The notes: generated from the sequence alone by a model not told the origin. Positions 23,351 through 31,606 are shown, numbered from the stretch's first letter. The stretch: DNA of 64,000 nucleotides from JACDBE01 sp051002015 (GCA_051002015.1 JBPCMS010000012.1:4173-68172), one strand, 5' to 3'. Program-made: numbers and translations.

Positions 23351-24009
23351 CCGTCCCACGCACCTTCCCGGTGCGTGTCGACGAGCGGAACCTGATCGAG
23401 GCCTGCTCGCACCTCTCCGGATCGGATCCGGTGTTCGCAGAGCTGCTCGCCCGCAATGGGACGCCGCCCCTGTGGTCCCGGCCTCCCGGATTTCCCACCC
23501 TGGTCCGGCTCATCCTCGAACAGCAGGTGTCGCTCGCCTCGGGCCGGGCCGCCTTCGACCGCCTCGAGGCCAGGCTCGGTCGGGTCACCCCTTCCCGGTT
23601 CGTCACCCTCGACGACGGCGAGCTGCGGGCGATCGGGTTCAGCCGCCAAAAGGCCCGGTACGTCAGGCTCCTCTCCGACGCCGTGGACCGCGGCGTCTTC
23701 GAGTTCGACGAGGTCGGCAGGCTCGACGACGAGGATGCGGCGGAGGCGCTGGTCACCCTGACCGGGGTCGGGCCGTGGACCGCGGCCAACTACATGCTGT
23801 TCGCCGAGTCGAGAGCCGATGTGTGGCCCCGCGGCGACCGGGCGCTGGTGGTTTCCCTTGGCCGGGCGATGGGAGCGGCCCAGCCTCCCGGGTACGACGA
23901 GGCCGATGCCATGGCCGAGCGCTGGCGCCCGTGGCGGGCGGTGGCGGCTCGGATGTTGTGGCACGACTACCTGGGGGGCCGAGCCCACGATCCCGCCGGC
24001 TTGGCGTGA
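23347..24009 (+). CDS. AlkA-like DNA-3-methyladenine glycosylase (HhH-GPD family), probable CTG start
   Basis: Base-excision glycosylase removing alkylated purines. The helix-hairpin-helix is LTGVGPWTAANYMLF, followed by the catalytic-type Asp in WPRGDRALVVSLG; LVRLILEQQVSLASGRAAFDRL is the family's conserved helical segment. The only in-frame GTG (23371) gives a protein starting RVDERNL, which cuts into the N-terminal strand; the CTG at 23347, overlapping the rplS stop as CTGA, restores TVPRTFPVRVDERNL and a 220-residue protein. The start is therefore uncertain, the function less so. Confidence 0.82.
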   Translation: MTVPRTFPVRVDERNLIEACSHLSGSDPVFAELLARNGTPPLWSRPPGFPTLVRLILEQQVSLASGRAAFDRLEARLGRVTPSRFVTLDDGELRAIGFSRQKARYVRLLSDAVDRGVFEFDEVGRLDDEDAAEALVTLTGVGPWTAANYMLFAESRADVWPRGDRALVVSLGRAMGAAQPPGYDEADAMAERWRPWRAVAARMLWHDYLGGRAHDPAGLA

Positions 24010-24053
24010 GCCGCCTGCCCGATCCGCTCGCCGCCCTTGACGTCCGGTTCCGG

Positions 24054-24059
24054 TAACGT
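24054..24059 (+). promoter_or_regulatory. -10 hexamer of lepB
   Basis: TAACGT ends seven bases before the GTG at 24067, which argues for that start rather than the upstream in-frame ATG-like codons. Confidence 0.55.
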
Positions 24060-24066
24060 GGCGCCG

Positions 24067-24825
24067 GTGACGAACCCTGAGCTTCCCGTCACCGCGCCAC
24101 CGAAGCGGCTGTTGCGACCCCTCGAGGACACCCTCGAGCTGCCCTCGGCGTCCCGGCCGGCTGGCGCATCCAATGTCGCCGGTGCTGGCAACGCCGACCG
24201 TGATCGGGTGGGCGATGGGGTCCCGGTCGGCGATGAGGGCGAGCCCCGCCACCGGCGGTTCTGGATCGAGTTCCCCATCCTGGTGCTGTCGGCGCTGCTC
24301 ATCGCCGTCTTCATCAAGACCTTCCTGTTCCAGGCGTTCTGGATTCCGTCCAGCTCGATGGAGAACACGCTCGAGGTCAACGACCGCGTTCTGGTCAACA
24401 AGCTGACGTACCGGTTCGGCGACATCCAGCGTGGCGATGTCGTGGTGTTCGATGATCCCAACGGCGAGCCGTCGGACGAGTCGGTGGTGGGGGCCATCCT
24501 CCGCAACCTGCGGGAGTCGGTCGGCCTCTCCACCCCGAAGTCCGAGTTCATCAAGCGGGTCGTCGGCATCTCGGGCGACACCGTCGAGATCAGCGGTGGG
24601 GTGCTGGTTGTGAATGGCGAGGCGATCAACGAGCCATACCTTCCCCCCCGCACCGATATGCCCGACTTCGGGCCGGAGACCGTCGGCGATGGCGAGCTGT
24701 TCGTGATGGGCGACAACCGCAACGCCAGCCAGGACAGCCGGATCTTCGGTACGGTCGACGCCGGCGGTGTCGTCGGTCAGGCGTTCGTGATCATCTGGCC
24801 CGTCGACCGGTGGGGCGGGCTCTGA
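24067..24825 (+). CDS. lepB: signal peptidase I
   Basis: LepB cleaves signal peptides at the outer face of the membrane. The 252-residue protein has a 75-residue cytoplasmic Pro/Asp/Arg-rich N-terminus, one membrane helix (ILVLSALLIAVFIKTFLFQAF), the catalytic Ser97 in PSSSMENTL, general-base Lys163 in FIKRVVGISGDTVEI, and the GDNRNASQDSRIFG box. An intrinsic-terminator-like hairpin overlaps its end. The rnhB gene that often follows lepB in this neighbourhood is absent. Confidence 0.95.
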   Translation: MTNPELPVTAPPKRLLRPLEDTLELPSASRPAGASNVAGAGNADRDRVGDGVPVGDEGEPRHRRFWIEFPILVLSALLIAVFIKTFLFQAFWIPSSSMENTLEVNDRVLVNKLTYRFGDIQRGDVVVFDDPNGEPSDESVVGAILRNLRESVGLSTPKSEFIKRVVGISGDTVEISGGVLVVNGEAINEPYLPPRTDMPDFGPETVGDGELFVMGDNRNASQDSRIFGTVDAGGVVGQAFVIIWPVDRWGGL

Positions 24826-24845
24826 CTCGTTCCCGCCGGTTTTGT
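24814..24845 (+). terminator. probable intrinsic terminator after lepB
   Basis: GGCGGG (24814-24819) pairs with CCCGCC (24832-24837) across a 12-base loop and is followed by GGTTTTGTC. The stem begins in the last lepB codons. Confidence 0.5.
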
Positions 24846-24887
24846 CTCACCTGCCTGGTACAACGGTTCGCATCGGCGCACATGGCG

Positions 24888-24893
24888 TAACAT
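24888..24893 (+). promoter_or_regulatory. -10 hexamer of the DUF2469-yraN pair
   Basis: TAACAT lies 28 bases before the GTG at 24922, with an AAGGAG ribosome binding site between, so this unit has a normal short leader. Confidence 0.5.
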
Positions 24894-24921
24894 CACGCCG
24901 GGCCGTTCCCAAGGAGCCACC

Positions 24922-25218
24922 GTGGGCGAGGAAGACCTCGAACGATATGAGACCGACGTAGAGCTGCGGCTCTACAAGGAGTACCGCGACGTCCTGCCGA
25001 TGTTCCGGTACGTCATCGAGACCGAGCGTCGGTTCTATCTCGCCAACGGTGTCGACCTGAAGACCTGCCACGAAGACGGCGCCGTGTGGTTCGAGTTGGA
25101 GCTCGAGGACGCATGGGTATGGGACATGTACCGACCGGCCCGGTTCGTCAAGAAAGTCAAGGTCATGACGTTCCGCGACGTGAACATCGAGGAGCTGGAG
25201 CCCACCTCGCCGATCTGA
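24922..25218 (+). CDS. DUF2469 family protein
   Basis: This 98-residue protein belongs to DUF2469, a family found across Actinomycetota between lepB/rnhB and yraN. It begins GEEDLERYETDVELRLYKEYRDV and contains RRFYLANGVD and DAWVWDMYRPARFVKKVKV, the invariant blocks. No function is established. It has a good AAGGAG before a GTG start. The final TGA overlaps a CTG in the yraN frame. Confidence 0.93.
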   Translation: MGEEDLERYETDVELRLYKEYRDVLPMFRYVIETERRFYLANGVDLKTCHEDGAVWFELELEDAWVWDMYRPARFVKKVKVMTFRDVNIEELEPTSPI

Positions 25219-25562
25219 GCGGGGACCGGATCCGGCTCGGTGCCCTGGGCGAGGCGGTCGCCGCCCGCTTCCTGACCCGCCGGGGCGGTCTGATCGTGGC
25301 CCGCAACGTCGTGGTCGGTGGCGGTGAGATCGACCTCGTGGTGCGTTGGGCAGACGGCCACGCCGCCGTCGAGGTCCGTACCATCGGTCCGGACGCCATC
25401 CAGAGCGACCCGGTCGAACGCATCAGCGAACGCAAGCTGGCCCAGGTGCGCCGCCTCGCCAGCCTCCTCACCCCGCGGTACGGTCCGATGCGGGTCGACT
25501 TCGTGGGGGTGGTGGTCGACCGGTCCGGGGTGGTGGTCAGGTGGCTGGCCAATGTGGCGTAG
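25215..25562 (+). CDS. YraN family (UPF0102) nuclease-like protein, probable CTG start
   Basis: YraN proteins have a restriction-endonuclease-like fold with the signature GEIDLV and VEVR/K. Here they read GGGEIDLVVRWADG and AAVEVRTIGPD. The conserved N-terminal LGALGEAVAARFLTRRGG has no ATG, GTG or TTG close before it; the nearest in-frame candidate is a CTG at 25215 that overlaps the DUF2469 stop as CTGA and gives SGDRIRLGALGE, the expected length (115 residues). Upstream in-frame starts would need to overlap DUF2469 by about 100 bases. Function in bacteria is unsettled. Confidence 0.8.
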   Translation: MSGDRIRLGALGEAVAARFLTRRGGLIVARNVVVGGGEIDLVVRWADGHAAVEVRTIGPDAIQSDPVERISERKLAQVRRLASLLTPRYGPMRVDFVGVVVDRSGVVVRWLANVA

Positions 25563-25577
25563 GGGATCGCGGCCCGG

Positions 25578-25817
25578 TCAGCGGCGCGGTGGCTCGACCC
25601 GTGGGCCGCCACCCGACCCCACCCGGCGCTGCTCCTTCCACCAGCAACCCCGGTGCCAATGCCGGCGCAGATCCTGGGCCAGTTGGGGGGTCACCACCAC
25701 ATGGCCCACCCCAGGCTCGATCCACCCCGAGCAGCCGGGGCACTGGTAGCGCTTGCGAGCCTGGTAGGGCTGGACGGACGACACCACCTCTGCGCCGAAG
25801 GGCTGCTGGGGAGGCAT
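25578..25817 (-). CDS. small zinc-ribbon protein of the actinobacterial CPGC/HWHRGCW type
   Basis: The 79-residue protein has CPGCSGWIEPGVGHVVV followed by LRRHWHRGCWWKEQRR, so Cys-x2-Cys and His-x-His-x2-Cys could bind one zinc. Small proteins with this pattern are conserved in Actinomycetota and often named ATP/GTP-binding protein without evidence. The ATG lies two bases after the stop of a 36-residue membrane protein, so the two are probably co-transcribed. No function is assigned. Confidence 0.7.
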   Translation of the reverse strand: MPPQQPFGAEVVSSVQPYQARKRYQCPGCSGWIEPGVGHVVVTPQLAQDLRRHWHRGCWWKEQRRVGSGGGPRVEPPRR

Positions 25818-25819
25818 GG

Positions 25820-25930
25820 TCAGCCGAGGAAACCCCACGCCACCAGGGCCAGCGTGAGGATGATGAACCCGGCCACCAGGATGATGTCGGTAACCGAGGT
25901 GCGCTGCCTGCGGAAGGGGTTGAGACCCAT
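25820..25930 (-). CDS. 36-residue single-pass membrane protein
   Basis: This very short gene reads MGLNPFRRQR, then TSVTD and one hydrophobic helix, IILVAGFIILTLALVAW, ending GFLG. Positive charges before the helix predict an N-in topology. A TACCAT hexamer ends six bases before the ATG (leaderless type), codons are strongly G/C-ended, and the zinc-ribbon gene starts two bases after the stop. These three facts make it a credible real gene. Nothing shows its role. Confidence 0.7.
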   Translation of the reverse strand: MGLNPFRRQRTSVTDIILVAGFIILTLALVAWGFLG

Positions 25931-25936
25931 GATCGG

Positions 25937-25942
25937 ATGGTA
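25937..25942 (-). promoter_or_regulatory. -10 hexamer of the small membrane/zinc-ribbon pair
   Basis: On the minus strand TACCAT ends six bases before the ATG at 25930. Confidence 0.55.
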
Positions 25943-25974
25943 GGTCGGTCAGGTCCGGGCGCTGCGGCGCCCGG

Positions 25975-25980
25975 TAGGCT
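25975..25980 (+). promoter_or_regulatory. -10 hexamer of the enoyl-CoA hydratase gene
   Basis: TAGGCT ends eight bases before the ATG at 25989. Confidence 0.5.
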
Positions 25981-25988
25981 CACCGCCC

Positions 25989-26768
25989 ATGCCACTGCTC
26001 GCCACCTCGGACCACGGTCCGGTCCGCACCCTGACCATCAGCAACCCCGGCCGCAAGAACGCCATCCCTCCGGACGGATGGGATCAGCTCGGCGCCGCCT
26101 TCGCCGCCTTCGCCGGCTCGGACCAGCGGGTGCTGGTGATCACCGGAGCAGACGGTGAGTTCTGCTCGGGTGCCGATCTCGCCGATGCCGACTTTGGGCC
26201 CGATTTCGGAGTGGCCAGGAACGCGGCGTGGATGCGGAGGCCGGGTGCGGCGGCGACGACGCTGCACCGGCTGCCCAAGCCCACCGTCGCCGCCGTCGAC
26301 GGCGTCGCCGCCGGGGCCGGGATGAACCTCGCCCTCGGCTGCGACATCGTCATCGCCACCGAGCGGGCCCGGTTCAGCGAGATCTTCGTCAGGCGGGGGC
26401 TCACCCTTGACTTCGGGGGGACCTGGCTGTTGCCCAGGGTGGTGGGGAGGGCAAGGGCGCTCGATCTCGCCCTCACCGGCCGTCTCGTCGGCGCCGCCGA
26501 AGCCCTCGATATGGGGCTGGTGGCCAGGGTGGTGCCGGTGGACGAGCTGGCCGACACCGTGACCGAGACCGCCGAGGCGCTTGCCGCCGGCGCCCCGCTG
26601 GCGCAGCGGATCATCAAGACCGGGCTCGACCGGTCGGAGACGATGACGTTCGAGCAGGCCATCGCCTACGAGACCGAGGCCCAGGGCGTGCTGCTGTCGT
26701 CCCAGGACGTCACCGAGGCGCTGGCCGCCTTCCTCGGCAAGCGGCCGCCCCGGTTCCTGGGACGGTGA
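25989..26768 (+). CDS. enoyl-CoA hydratase/isomerase family protein
   Basis: Crotonase-fold enzymes hydrate or isomerise enoyl-CoA in beta-oxidation. The 259-residue protein has the oxyanion-hole regions EFCSGADLAD and AVDGVAAGAGMNLALGCDIVIA, and the segment FVRRGLTLDFGGTWLLPRVVG where crotonases carry catalytic acids. Its usual Glu pair is not clearly complete, so isomerase or other crotonase activity is possible. It has its own promoter and no operon partner. Confidence 0.88.
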   Translation: MPLLATSDHGPVRTLTISNPGRKNAIPPDGWDQLGAAFAAFAGSDQRVLVITGADGEFCSGADLADADFGPDFGVARNAAWMRRPGAAATTLHRLPKPTVAAVDGVAAGAGMNLALGCDIVIATERARFSEIFVRRGLTLDFGGTWLLPRVVGRARALDLALTGRLVGAAEALDMGLVARVVPVDELADTVTETAEALAAGAPLAQRIIKTGLDRSETMTFEQAIAYETEAQGVLLSSQDVTEALAAFLGKRPPRFLGR

Positions 26769-26825
26769 ACACCACCTCGCCGTTCTTCTGGACCGTGTAG
26801 CCGAAGCCGGTCAGCTCCACCACGC

Positions 26826-27260
26826 TCAGTCGACGCAGAACTCGTTGCCCTCGGGATCCTGCATCACAATCCACCATCCGGTCGGCTCGTCGAACCGGTC
26901 GATCTCCACCGCCCCTGCCTCGACCAGCTCGGAGGCGGCGGCCCCGATCCTGCGCTGACGCTCCCCAGGATCGACGTCCTGACTCCCCCCGACATGGACG
27001 TCGAGATGGACCCGGTTCTTGGCAACCTTGCCCTCCGGCACCTTCTGGAAGAGGATCCGGGGCCCATCCCCGTCCGGGTCCACCAGAGCATCGAAGGCCT
27101 CCCATTGGTCCTCAGGGATTCCACGATCGGCGGCGAAGGCCTCCCAGGTGTCGTAGCCGGGGGGCGGTGGCTGCCGCACGTAGCCGAGGGCGACCGCCCA
27201 GAAGTCGGCGAGCCGTGTCGGGTTGCCGGCGTCGAAGACAATTTGTATGGGCCTGTTCAT
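26826..27260 (-). CDS. VOC (glyoxalase-like) family protein
   Basis: The 144-residue protein has two beta-alpha-beta-beta-beta units: QIVFDAGNPTRLADFWAVALGY and VHLDVHVGGSQDVDPGERQRR ... GWWIVMQDPEGNEFCVD. This matches the glyoxalase_6 branch of the vicinal oxygen chelate superfamily, common in Actinomycetota and mostly uncharacterised. Metal ligands cannot be assigned with confidence. It faces the enoyl-CoA hydratase gene and has a leaderless-type promoter shared back to back with comM. Confidence 0.85.
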   Translation of the reverse strand: MNRPIQIVFDAGNPTRLADFWAVALGYVRQPPPPGYDTWEAFAADRGIPEDQWEAFDALVDPDGDGPRILFQKVPEGKVAKNRVHLDVHVGGSQDVDPGERQRRIGAAASELVEAGAVEIDRFDEPTGWWIVMQDPEGNEFCVD

Positions 27261-27266
27261 GGACCC

Positions 27267-27272
27267 ACGCTA
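27267..27272 (-). promoter_or_regulatory. -10 hexamer of the VOC gene
   Basis: On the minus strand TAGCGT ends six bases before the ATG at 27260. Confidence 0.5.
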
Positions 27273-27348
27273 CCGACACCGTGGAGGGGATGGCTCCGCT
27301 CCCGCCGTCGTCCTGTCTGACCCTCTGGTTCCTGTCACACCCGTCCCA

Positions 27349-27354
27349 TACCTT
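27349..27354 (+). promoter_or_regulatory. -10 hexamer of comM
   Basis: TACCTT ends six bases before the ATG at 27361, fixing the start within a longer open frame. Confidence 0.55.
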
Positions 27355-27360
27355 GAGGGC

Positions 27361-28824
27361 ATGTTTGCTTCCGTCACCTCCGTTGCCCTGATCGGCGTCG
27401 AGCCGCAGCCGGTCAGGGTCGAAGTCCACACCGCCGGTCCGAGTCAACGGTTCACGATCGTCGGGCTTCCCGACGCTGCGGTGCGCGAGGCTCGTGAGCG
27501 GGTCCGGGCAGCCCTCGCCTCCTGCGGGTTCCGGATCAGGAGCTCGGCGATCACCGTCAACCTGTCGCCGGCCGATCTCCCCAAGGCGGGGTCGGCCTAC
27601 GACCTGCCCATCGCTCTGGGGCTGCTCGCCGCCAACGGGACGGTCGGTCTCGACGAGGTCGATGTGGTGGCCCTGGGCGAGCTCGCCCTCGACGGCCGTA
27701 TCCGCCCGGTGGTCGGCGGGCTCGGTGCCGGGCTGGTGGCGGCCCGGGCGGGGAAGCGCTGCCTGCTGGCAGACGGGGCGACCGACGCCTGGGCATCGGG
27801 GGCGGACGTGCTCACCGTCTCCGATCTGGCCGAGGCGGTGGCCGCCCTGCGTGGCGAGCCGGTGGGGAGGCGGCCCGCCCGCCCGTCACCGAGGACCGGG
27901 CATTTGCCCGACCTGTCGGCGGTCAGGGGCCAGACCGAGGCGCGGCGCGCCCTGGAGGTCACCGCGGCCGGCGGCCATCACCTGCTGATGACCGGTGCCC
28001 CCGGGGCGGGGAAGACCATCCTGGCCCGGTGCCTCCCCGGCATCATGCCCCGGCTCGGCGACGGCGAGGCGCTCGAGGTCGCCCTGGCTTGGGGCGCCGC
28101 CGGTCTCGACCGGGGCTCCGATCCGACGCCGCCGTTCCGGTCGCCTCACCACACGGCGACCATTGCGGCGATCCTGGGCGGGGGGAGCGGCATCCCCGTC
28201 CCCGGTGAGATCACGCTCGCCCACCACGGGGTCCTTTTCATGGACGAGCTCGGTGAGTTCCCCACCCACCTCCTCGACGGTCTCCGCCAGCCAGCCGAGG
28301 AGGGCAGCATCGTGGTGGCCAGGAAGGGGAGCTCGGTCCGGTTCCCCAGCAGGTTCCAGCTCGTCGCCGCCACCAACCCGTGCCCCTGCGGGTACCGCGA
28401 CGACTGGCTCATGGAGTGCTGCTGCACCGACAACGCCATCGACCGCTACCGGAGACGTTTCTCGGGGCCGCTGCTCGATCGGATCGATCTCCGGGTTCAC
28501 ATGCGGCGGCTCGACCCCGACGATCTGGTCGGTCCGCCGGGCGAGTCGAGCGCCGATGTCCTGGGCCGGGTGCATGCGGCGCGCAAACGTCAAGCGGTTC
28601 GTCGGATGCTCAACCGCGACCTCGACCGGCCCGCCCTCGACGCCCTCGCCTGGGAGCCGGCGGCGGAGCGTCGGCTGTCGACGGCGGTGGTCGACTACCG
28701 GATGACCGCTCGGGGTTGGGAACGGGCACGACGGGTGGCGGTGACCATCGCCGACCTGGCCGAATCCGAGGTCATCACCGCAGACCATGTCGGCGAGGCG
28801 CTGGCATTTCGGGGGGCGGAGTGA
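27361..28824 (+). CDS. comM: YifB/ComM family Mg chelatase-like AAA ATPase
   Basis: ComM is a hexameric helicase that promotes branch migration during natural transformation. The 487-residue protein has the N-terminal Lon-like fold (MFASVTSVALIGVEPQPVRV, IVGLPDAAVREARERVRAA), Walker A GAPGAGKTILA near 215, Walker B VLFMDELGEF, and the Cys segment NPCPCGYRDDWLMECCC. dprA starts in its stop codon (GTGA). The comM-dprA pair suggests at least an ancestral DNA-uptake and recombination function. Confidence 0.95.
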   Translation: MFASVTSVALIGVEPQPVRVEVHTAGPSQRFTIVGLPDAAVREARERVRAALASCGFRIRSSAITVNLSPADLPKAGSAYDLPIALGLLAANGTVGLDEVDVVALGELALDGRIRPVVGGLGAGLVAARAGKRCLLADGATDAWASGADVLTVSDLAEAVAALRGEPVGRRPARPSPRTGHLPDLSAVRGQTEARRALEVTAAGGHHLLMTGAPGAGKTILARCLPGIMPRLGDGEALEVALAWGAAGLDRGSDPTPPFRSPHHTATIAAILGGGSGIPVPGEITLAHHGVLFMDELGEFPTHLLDGLRQPAEEGSIVVARKGSSVRFPSRFQLVAATNPCPCGYRDDWLMECCCTDNAIDRYRRRFSGPLLDRIDLRVHMRRLDPDDLVGPPGESSADVLGRVHAARKRQAVRRMLNRDLDRPALDALAWEPAAERRLSTAVVDYRMTARGWERARRVAVTIADLAESEVITADHVGEALAFRGAE

Positions 28825-29732
28825 CGGACGAGCGCCTGCGCCTGGCCTTCGCCGGCCTCCATCCCGAGCGGCTCGCCCGGCTGCTCGAACAGCACGGCCC
28901 GAGCCGCAGCCTGCGCATGGTCCTCGGCGCCACGGATGGCAGCTTCGCCTGGGCGGCCAAGGGGGCGTCGGTCGATGCCGCCGCCAGACGAGAGGAGTTG
29001 GCGGGGCTCGGGGTGGCGACGGTGTTCCGGGGCGCACCCGGTTACCCGCATCGGCTGGCGGCCATCCCCGAGCCACCCGACGTGCTGTTCGTCCGCGGCG
29101 ACATCCCGGACGGGCAGGCCGTCGCCGTGGTGGGGACCAGAAGGTGCACGGCGTACGGTCGCTCGCTCGCCACCGAGTACGGGGCCGCCATCGCCGCCGC
29201 CGGGTGGGTCCTGGTCTCGGGTCTGGCCAGGGGCATCGACGGAGCGGCCCACACCGGCACCGTCGGGGCCGGCGGGCGCGGGGTGGCGGTGCTCGGCTGC
29301 GGGCCCGACATCCTGTACCCGCCCGAGCACCGCAGCCTGGCCGACCGGCTGGTCGACGCCGGGGGAGCCGTGATCACCGAGTACCCGCCCGGCACCGTCC
29401 CCGAGCCATGGAGGTTCCCGCCGCGCAACAGGATCATCACCGGGCTGGTGGGGGCGTTGGTGGTGGTCGAGGCGGCGGTGACCGGCGGCGCCCTGATCTC
29501 CGCCGGCTACGCCCTCATCCAGGGAATCCCGGTGCTCGCCGTGCCCGGTGATGTGCGCCGGGCCACCTCGACCGGATGCAACCTGCTGATCCGCGACGGC
29601 GCCCACCCGGTGCTCGACCCGGACGATCTGGTCGAGGAGCTGAGCCTCATCCTGGGCCCGCCACCCGCTGTCGCCGCCGCCGCGGCGGCGGTTGCCGGGA
29701 CCGGCGACGGCCGGCGTGGGGAAGCCCCGTGA
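28821..29732 (+). CDS. dprA: DNA-processing protein DprA
   Basis: DprA loads RecA onto incoming single-stranded DNA. The 303-residue protein has an N-terminal helical part and a Rossmann fold with VAVVGTRRCTAYGRSLA, VLVSGLARGIDGAAHTG, FPPRNRIITGLV and TGGALISAGYAL. The C-terminal Ala/Gly-rich tail shows no winged helix, so the DML1-type domain of some DprA proteins is missing or degenerate. Both ends overlap neighbours by GTGA. Confidence 0.94.
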   Translation: MTDERLRLAFAGLHPERLARLLEQHGPSRSLRMVLGATDGSFAWAAKGASVDAAARREELAGLGVATVFRGAPGYPHRLAAIPEPPDVLFVRGDIPDGQAVAVVGTRRCTAYGRSLATEYGAAIAAAGWVLVSGLARGIDGAAHTGTVGAGGRGVAVLGCGPDILYPPEHRSLADRLVDAGGAVITEYPPGTVPEPWRFPPRNRIITGLVGALVVVEAAVTGGALISAGYALIQGIPVLAVPGDVRRATSTGCNLLIRDGAHPVLDPDDLVEELSLILGPPPAVAAAAAAVAGTGDGRRGEAP

Positions 29733-30766
29733 TCGCCGGCCGACCTGCGCGGCGTGCCCCGCCGGAGCACGACGGCCTGGTCGTTGACGTCCGGGCGCAG
29801 ACCGGTGACCATTCGGCGGTGATCCAGTCATCGCCTCCGAGCGCAGACACCGACGCCGGTGACCCGTCGGCCGCGCCGCCGACCGGGCCGACCGGCCCGC
29901 TGGGAGATGCCGTTGCCGGCTACCTGGAACGGTTGGCGGTCAGGCGCCGGCTCAGCGAGCACACCGTGGCCGCCTACCGTGGCGACCTCGCCCAGTTCAT
30001 CGCGTTCTGTGCCGGGCGGGGTGTCTCCACGCCTGCCCAGATCGACCGGCGCACCGTCAGGGGGTTCGTGGCCCATCTGTCGGCCGAGGGATACGCCCCG
30101 CGGTCGATCGCCCGGAAGTCGTCTGCGGTGCGAGCCTTCCTCACCGACGAGGTGCGCAACGGAGGGCTCGATGCCAACCCGGCGGTGGGCCTGGCCCGGC
30201 CCAAGCGCCCGGCCACGCTGCCCAAGGCGCTACCGGCCAACGCCGTCGCTTCCGCTCTCGACCGGCTCGGCGACGGCGACGACCCGGCGGGCCTGCGCAA
30301 CCGGGCGATCCTGGAGATGCTGTACGGAACCGGGATGCGGGTGTCCGAGCTGGCCGCCCTCACCATCGACGACGTCCCCAAGGGTGACTTCCTCAGGGTT
30401 CGGGGAAAGGGCGGCCAGCAACGCGAGGTCCCGCTGGCGGGTGCGGCCCGCCGCGCCCTCGACGCCTACGTGGCACGGGGACGGCTGCGCCTGGCCGGTC
30501 CGGCCGCGGGCAGGGCGCTTTGGATCGGGGTCCGGGGCGGGGCGCTCGACCAACGCGGCATCAGGCGGGTGGTCCGGGCGGCGATGGGGACGTTCCCGCA
30601 CGCCCTGCGCCATTCCTTCGCCACCCACCTGCTCGAGAACGGAGCGGATCTGCGCACGGTGCAGGAGCTGCTCGGCCATCGGGAGCTGGCAACCACCCAG
30701 ATCTACACTGCCGTCTCCCGTCGCCATCTCAGGGCCACCTATGACCGAAGCCACCCACGGGCGTGA
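29729..30766 (+). CDS. xerC: tyrosine recombinase XerC/XerD
   Basis: Xer recombinases resolve chromosome dimers at dif. The 345-residue protein has an unusual 55-residue Pro/Asp-rich N-terminus before the core-binding SAM-like domain (VAGYLERLAVRRRLSEHTVAAYRGDL). Catalytic residues are present: Arg in GTGMRVSEL near 203, His/Arg in HALRHSFATHLL near 290, GHRELATTQIY with Tyr near 325. The position between dprA and whiG is the classic actinobacterial XerC place. It overlaps dprA by GTGA and the sigma factor by 26 bases. Confidence 0.92.
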   Translation: MIAGRPARRAPPEHDGLVVDVRAQTGDHSAVIQSSPPSADTDAGDPSAAPPTGPTGPLGDAVAGYLERLAVRRRLSEHTVAAYRGDLAQFIAFCAGRGVSTPAQIDRRTVRGFVAHLSAEGYAPRSIARKSSAVRAFLTDEVRNGGLDANPAVGLARPKRPATLPKALPANAVASALDRLGDGDDPAGLRNRAILEMLYGTGMRVSELAALTIDDVPKGDFLRVRGKGGQQREVPLAGAARRALDAYVARGRLRLAGPAAGRALWIGVRGGALDQRGIRRVVRAAMGTFPHALRHSFATHLLENGADLRTVQELLGHRELATTQIYTAVSRRHLRATYDRSHPRA

Positions 30767-31523
30767 GACCAGCTCGTCCCACGCCATCGATCAGCTGTGG
30801 CATCGCTTTCGGAGCGGGGGAGATCAGGCAACCCGTCACGGGCTGATCCTCCATTACGCCCCGCTGGTCAAGTATGTGGCCGGTCGGTTCGGCGCCGGGC
30901 TGCGCCGGGCCGTCGACACCGAGGACCTCATCTCGTTCGGGACCTTCGGGCTGATCGAGGCCGTCGACCGCTTTGAGCCGGAGCGGGGGCTTCGTTTCGA
31001 GACCTACGCCGCCAACCGGATCCGGGGCGCCATCCTCGACGAGCTACGGAGGCTCGACTGGGTGCCGCGCCGGGTGCGGGCCCGATGCCGGCAGGTGCAG
31101 GAGGGCTTGGCTGAGCTCGAGCACCGGCTGCAACGGACCTGCACCGAGGAGGAGCTTGCCGACCACCTCGAGCTCGACATCGAGACGCTGCGGGACACGC
31201 TGGCCGAGATGGCCTCGGGCGGGATGGTGGCCATCGAGGAGCTGACCCCCGGCGGGGTCCCGCTCGCCGAGCTCCTCGCCGATCCCGACGCGGTCGATCC
31301 CGGAGCCGCCGCCGAGAGCAGCGAGCTGCGCCGGTTGCTGCTCGACACCGTCGCCGGGCTACCCGACAGGGACCGGTCGGTCGTCGTCCTCTACTACTTC
31401 GAGTCGATGACCCTGCAGCAGATCGCCGGGATCCTGGGGGTCACCGAGTCCCGGGTGTCCCAGATCCACGCCAAGGCCGTCCTCAGCCTGCGCAACCGGC
31501 TGATGACGGCGACCAGGGACTGA
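30741..31523 (+). CDS. whiG: RNA polymerase sigma factor of the WhiG/FliA type
   Basis: This is an alternative sigma-70 (group 3) factor. The 260-residue protein has region 2 (LVKYVAGRFGAGL ... EDLISFGTFGLIEAVDRFEPERGLRFETYA), region 3 (WVPRRVRARCRQVQEGLAELE) and region 4 (LPDRDRSVVVLYYFESMTLQQIAGILGVTESRVSQIHAKA). In Streptomyces, whiG sits between the xerC/dprA region and rpsB and controls sporulation; FliA relatives control flagella. No flagellar or sporulation genes are in the window, so the regulon is unknown. Confidence 0.88.
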   Translation: MTEATHGRETSSSHAIDQLWHRFRSGGDQATRHGLILHYAPLVKYVAGRFGAGLRRAVDTEDLISFGTFGLIEAVDRFEPERGLRFETYAANRIRGAILDELRRLDWVPRRVRARCRQVQEGLAELEHRLQRTCTEEELADHLELDIETLRDTLAEMASGGMVAIEELTPGGVPLAELLADPDAVDPGAAAESSELRRLLLDTVAGLPDRDRSVVVLYYFESMTLQQIAGILGVTESRVSQIHAKAVLSLRNRLMTATRD

Positions 31524-31541
31524 GCCGCAGCCGCCCTCCGC

Positions 31542-31547
31542 TACACT
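31542..31547 (+). promoter_or_regulatory. -10 hexamer of the rpsB-tsf operon
   Basis: TACACT lies 19 bases after the whiG stop and begins a leader of about 95-100 bases before rpsB. Confidence 0.55.
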
Positions 31548-31569
31548 CCGCCCCCAATTCGCACGCTCA

Positions 31570-31606
31570 CCGCAATCCCCAGGGTCGGAACCGCAATTCC
31601 GTGGGG
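31570..31606 (+). promoter_or_regulatory. structured rpsB 5' leader element
   Basis: CCCCA (31577-31581) can pair with TGGGG (31602-31606), enclosing GGAA/TTCC with a CCGCAA loop. The stretch CCGCAATYCC occurs twice, 20 bases apart. A structured leader at this place would fit autoregulation by S2, but that is an inference. Confidence 0.4.
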
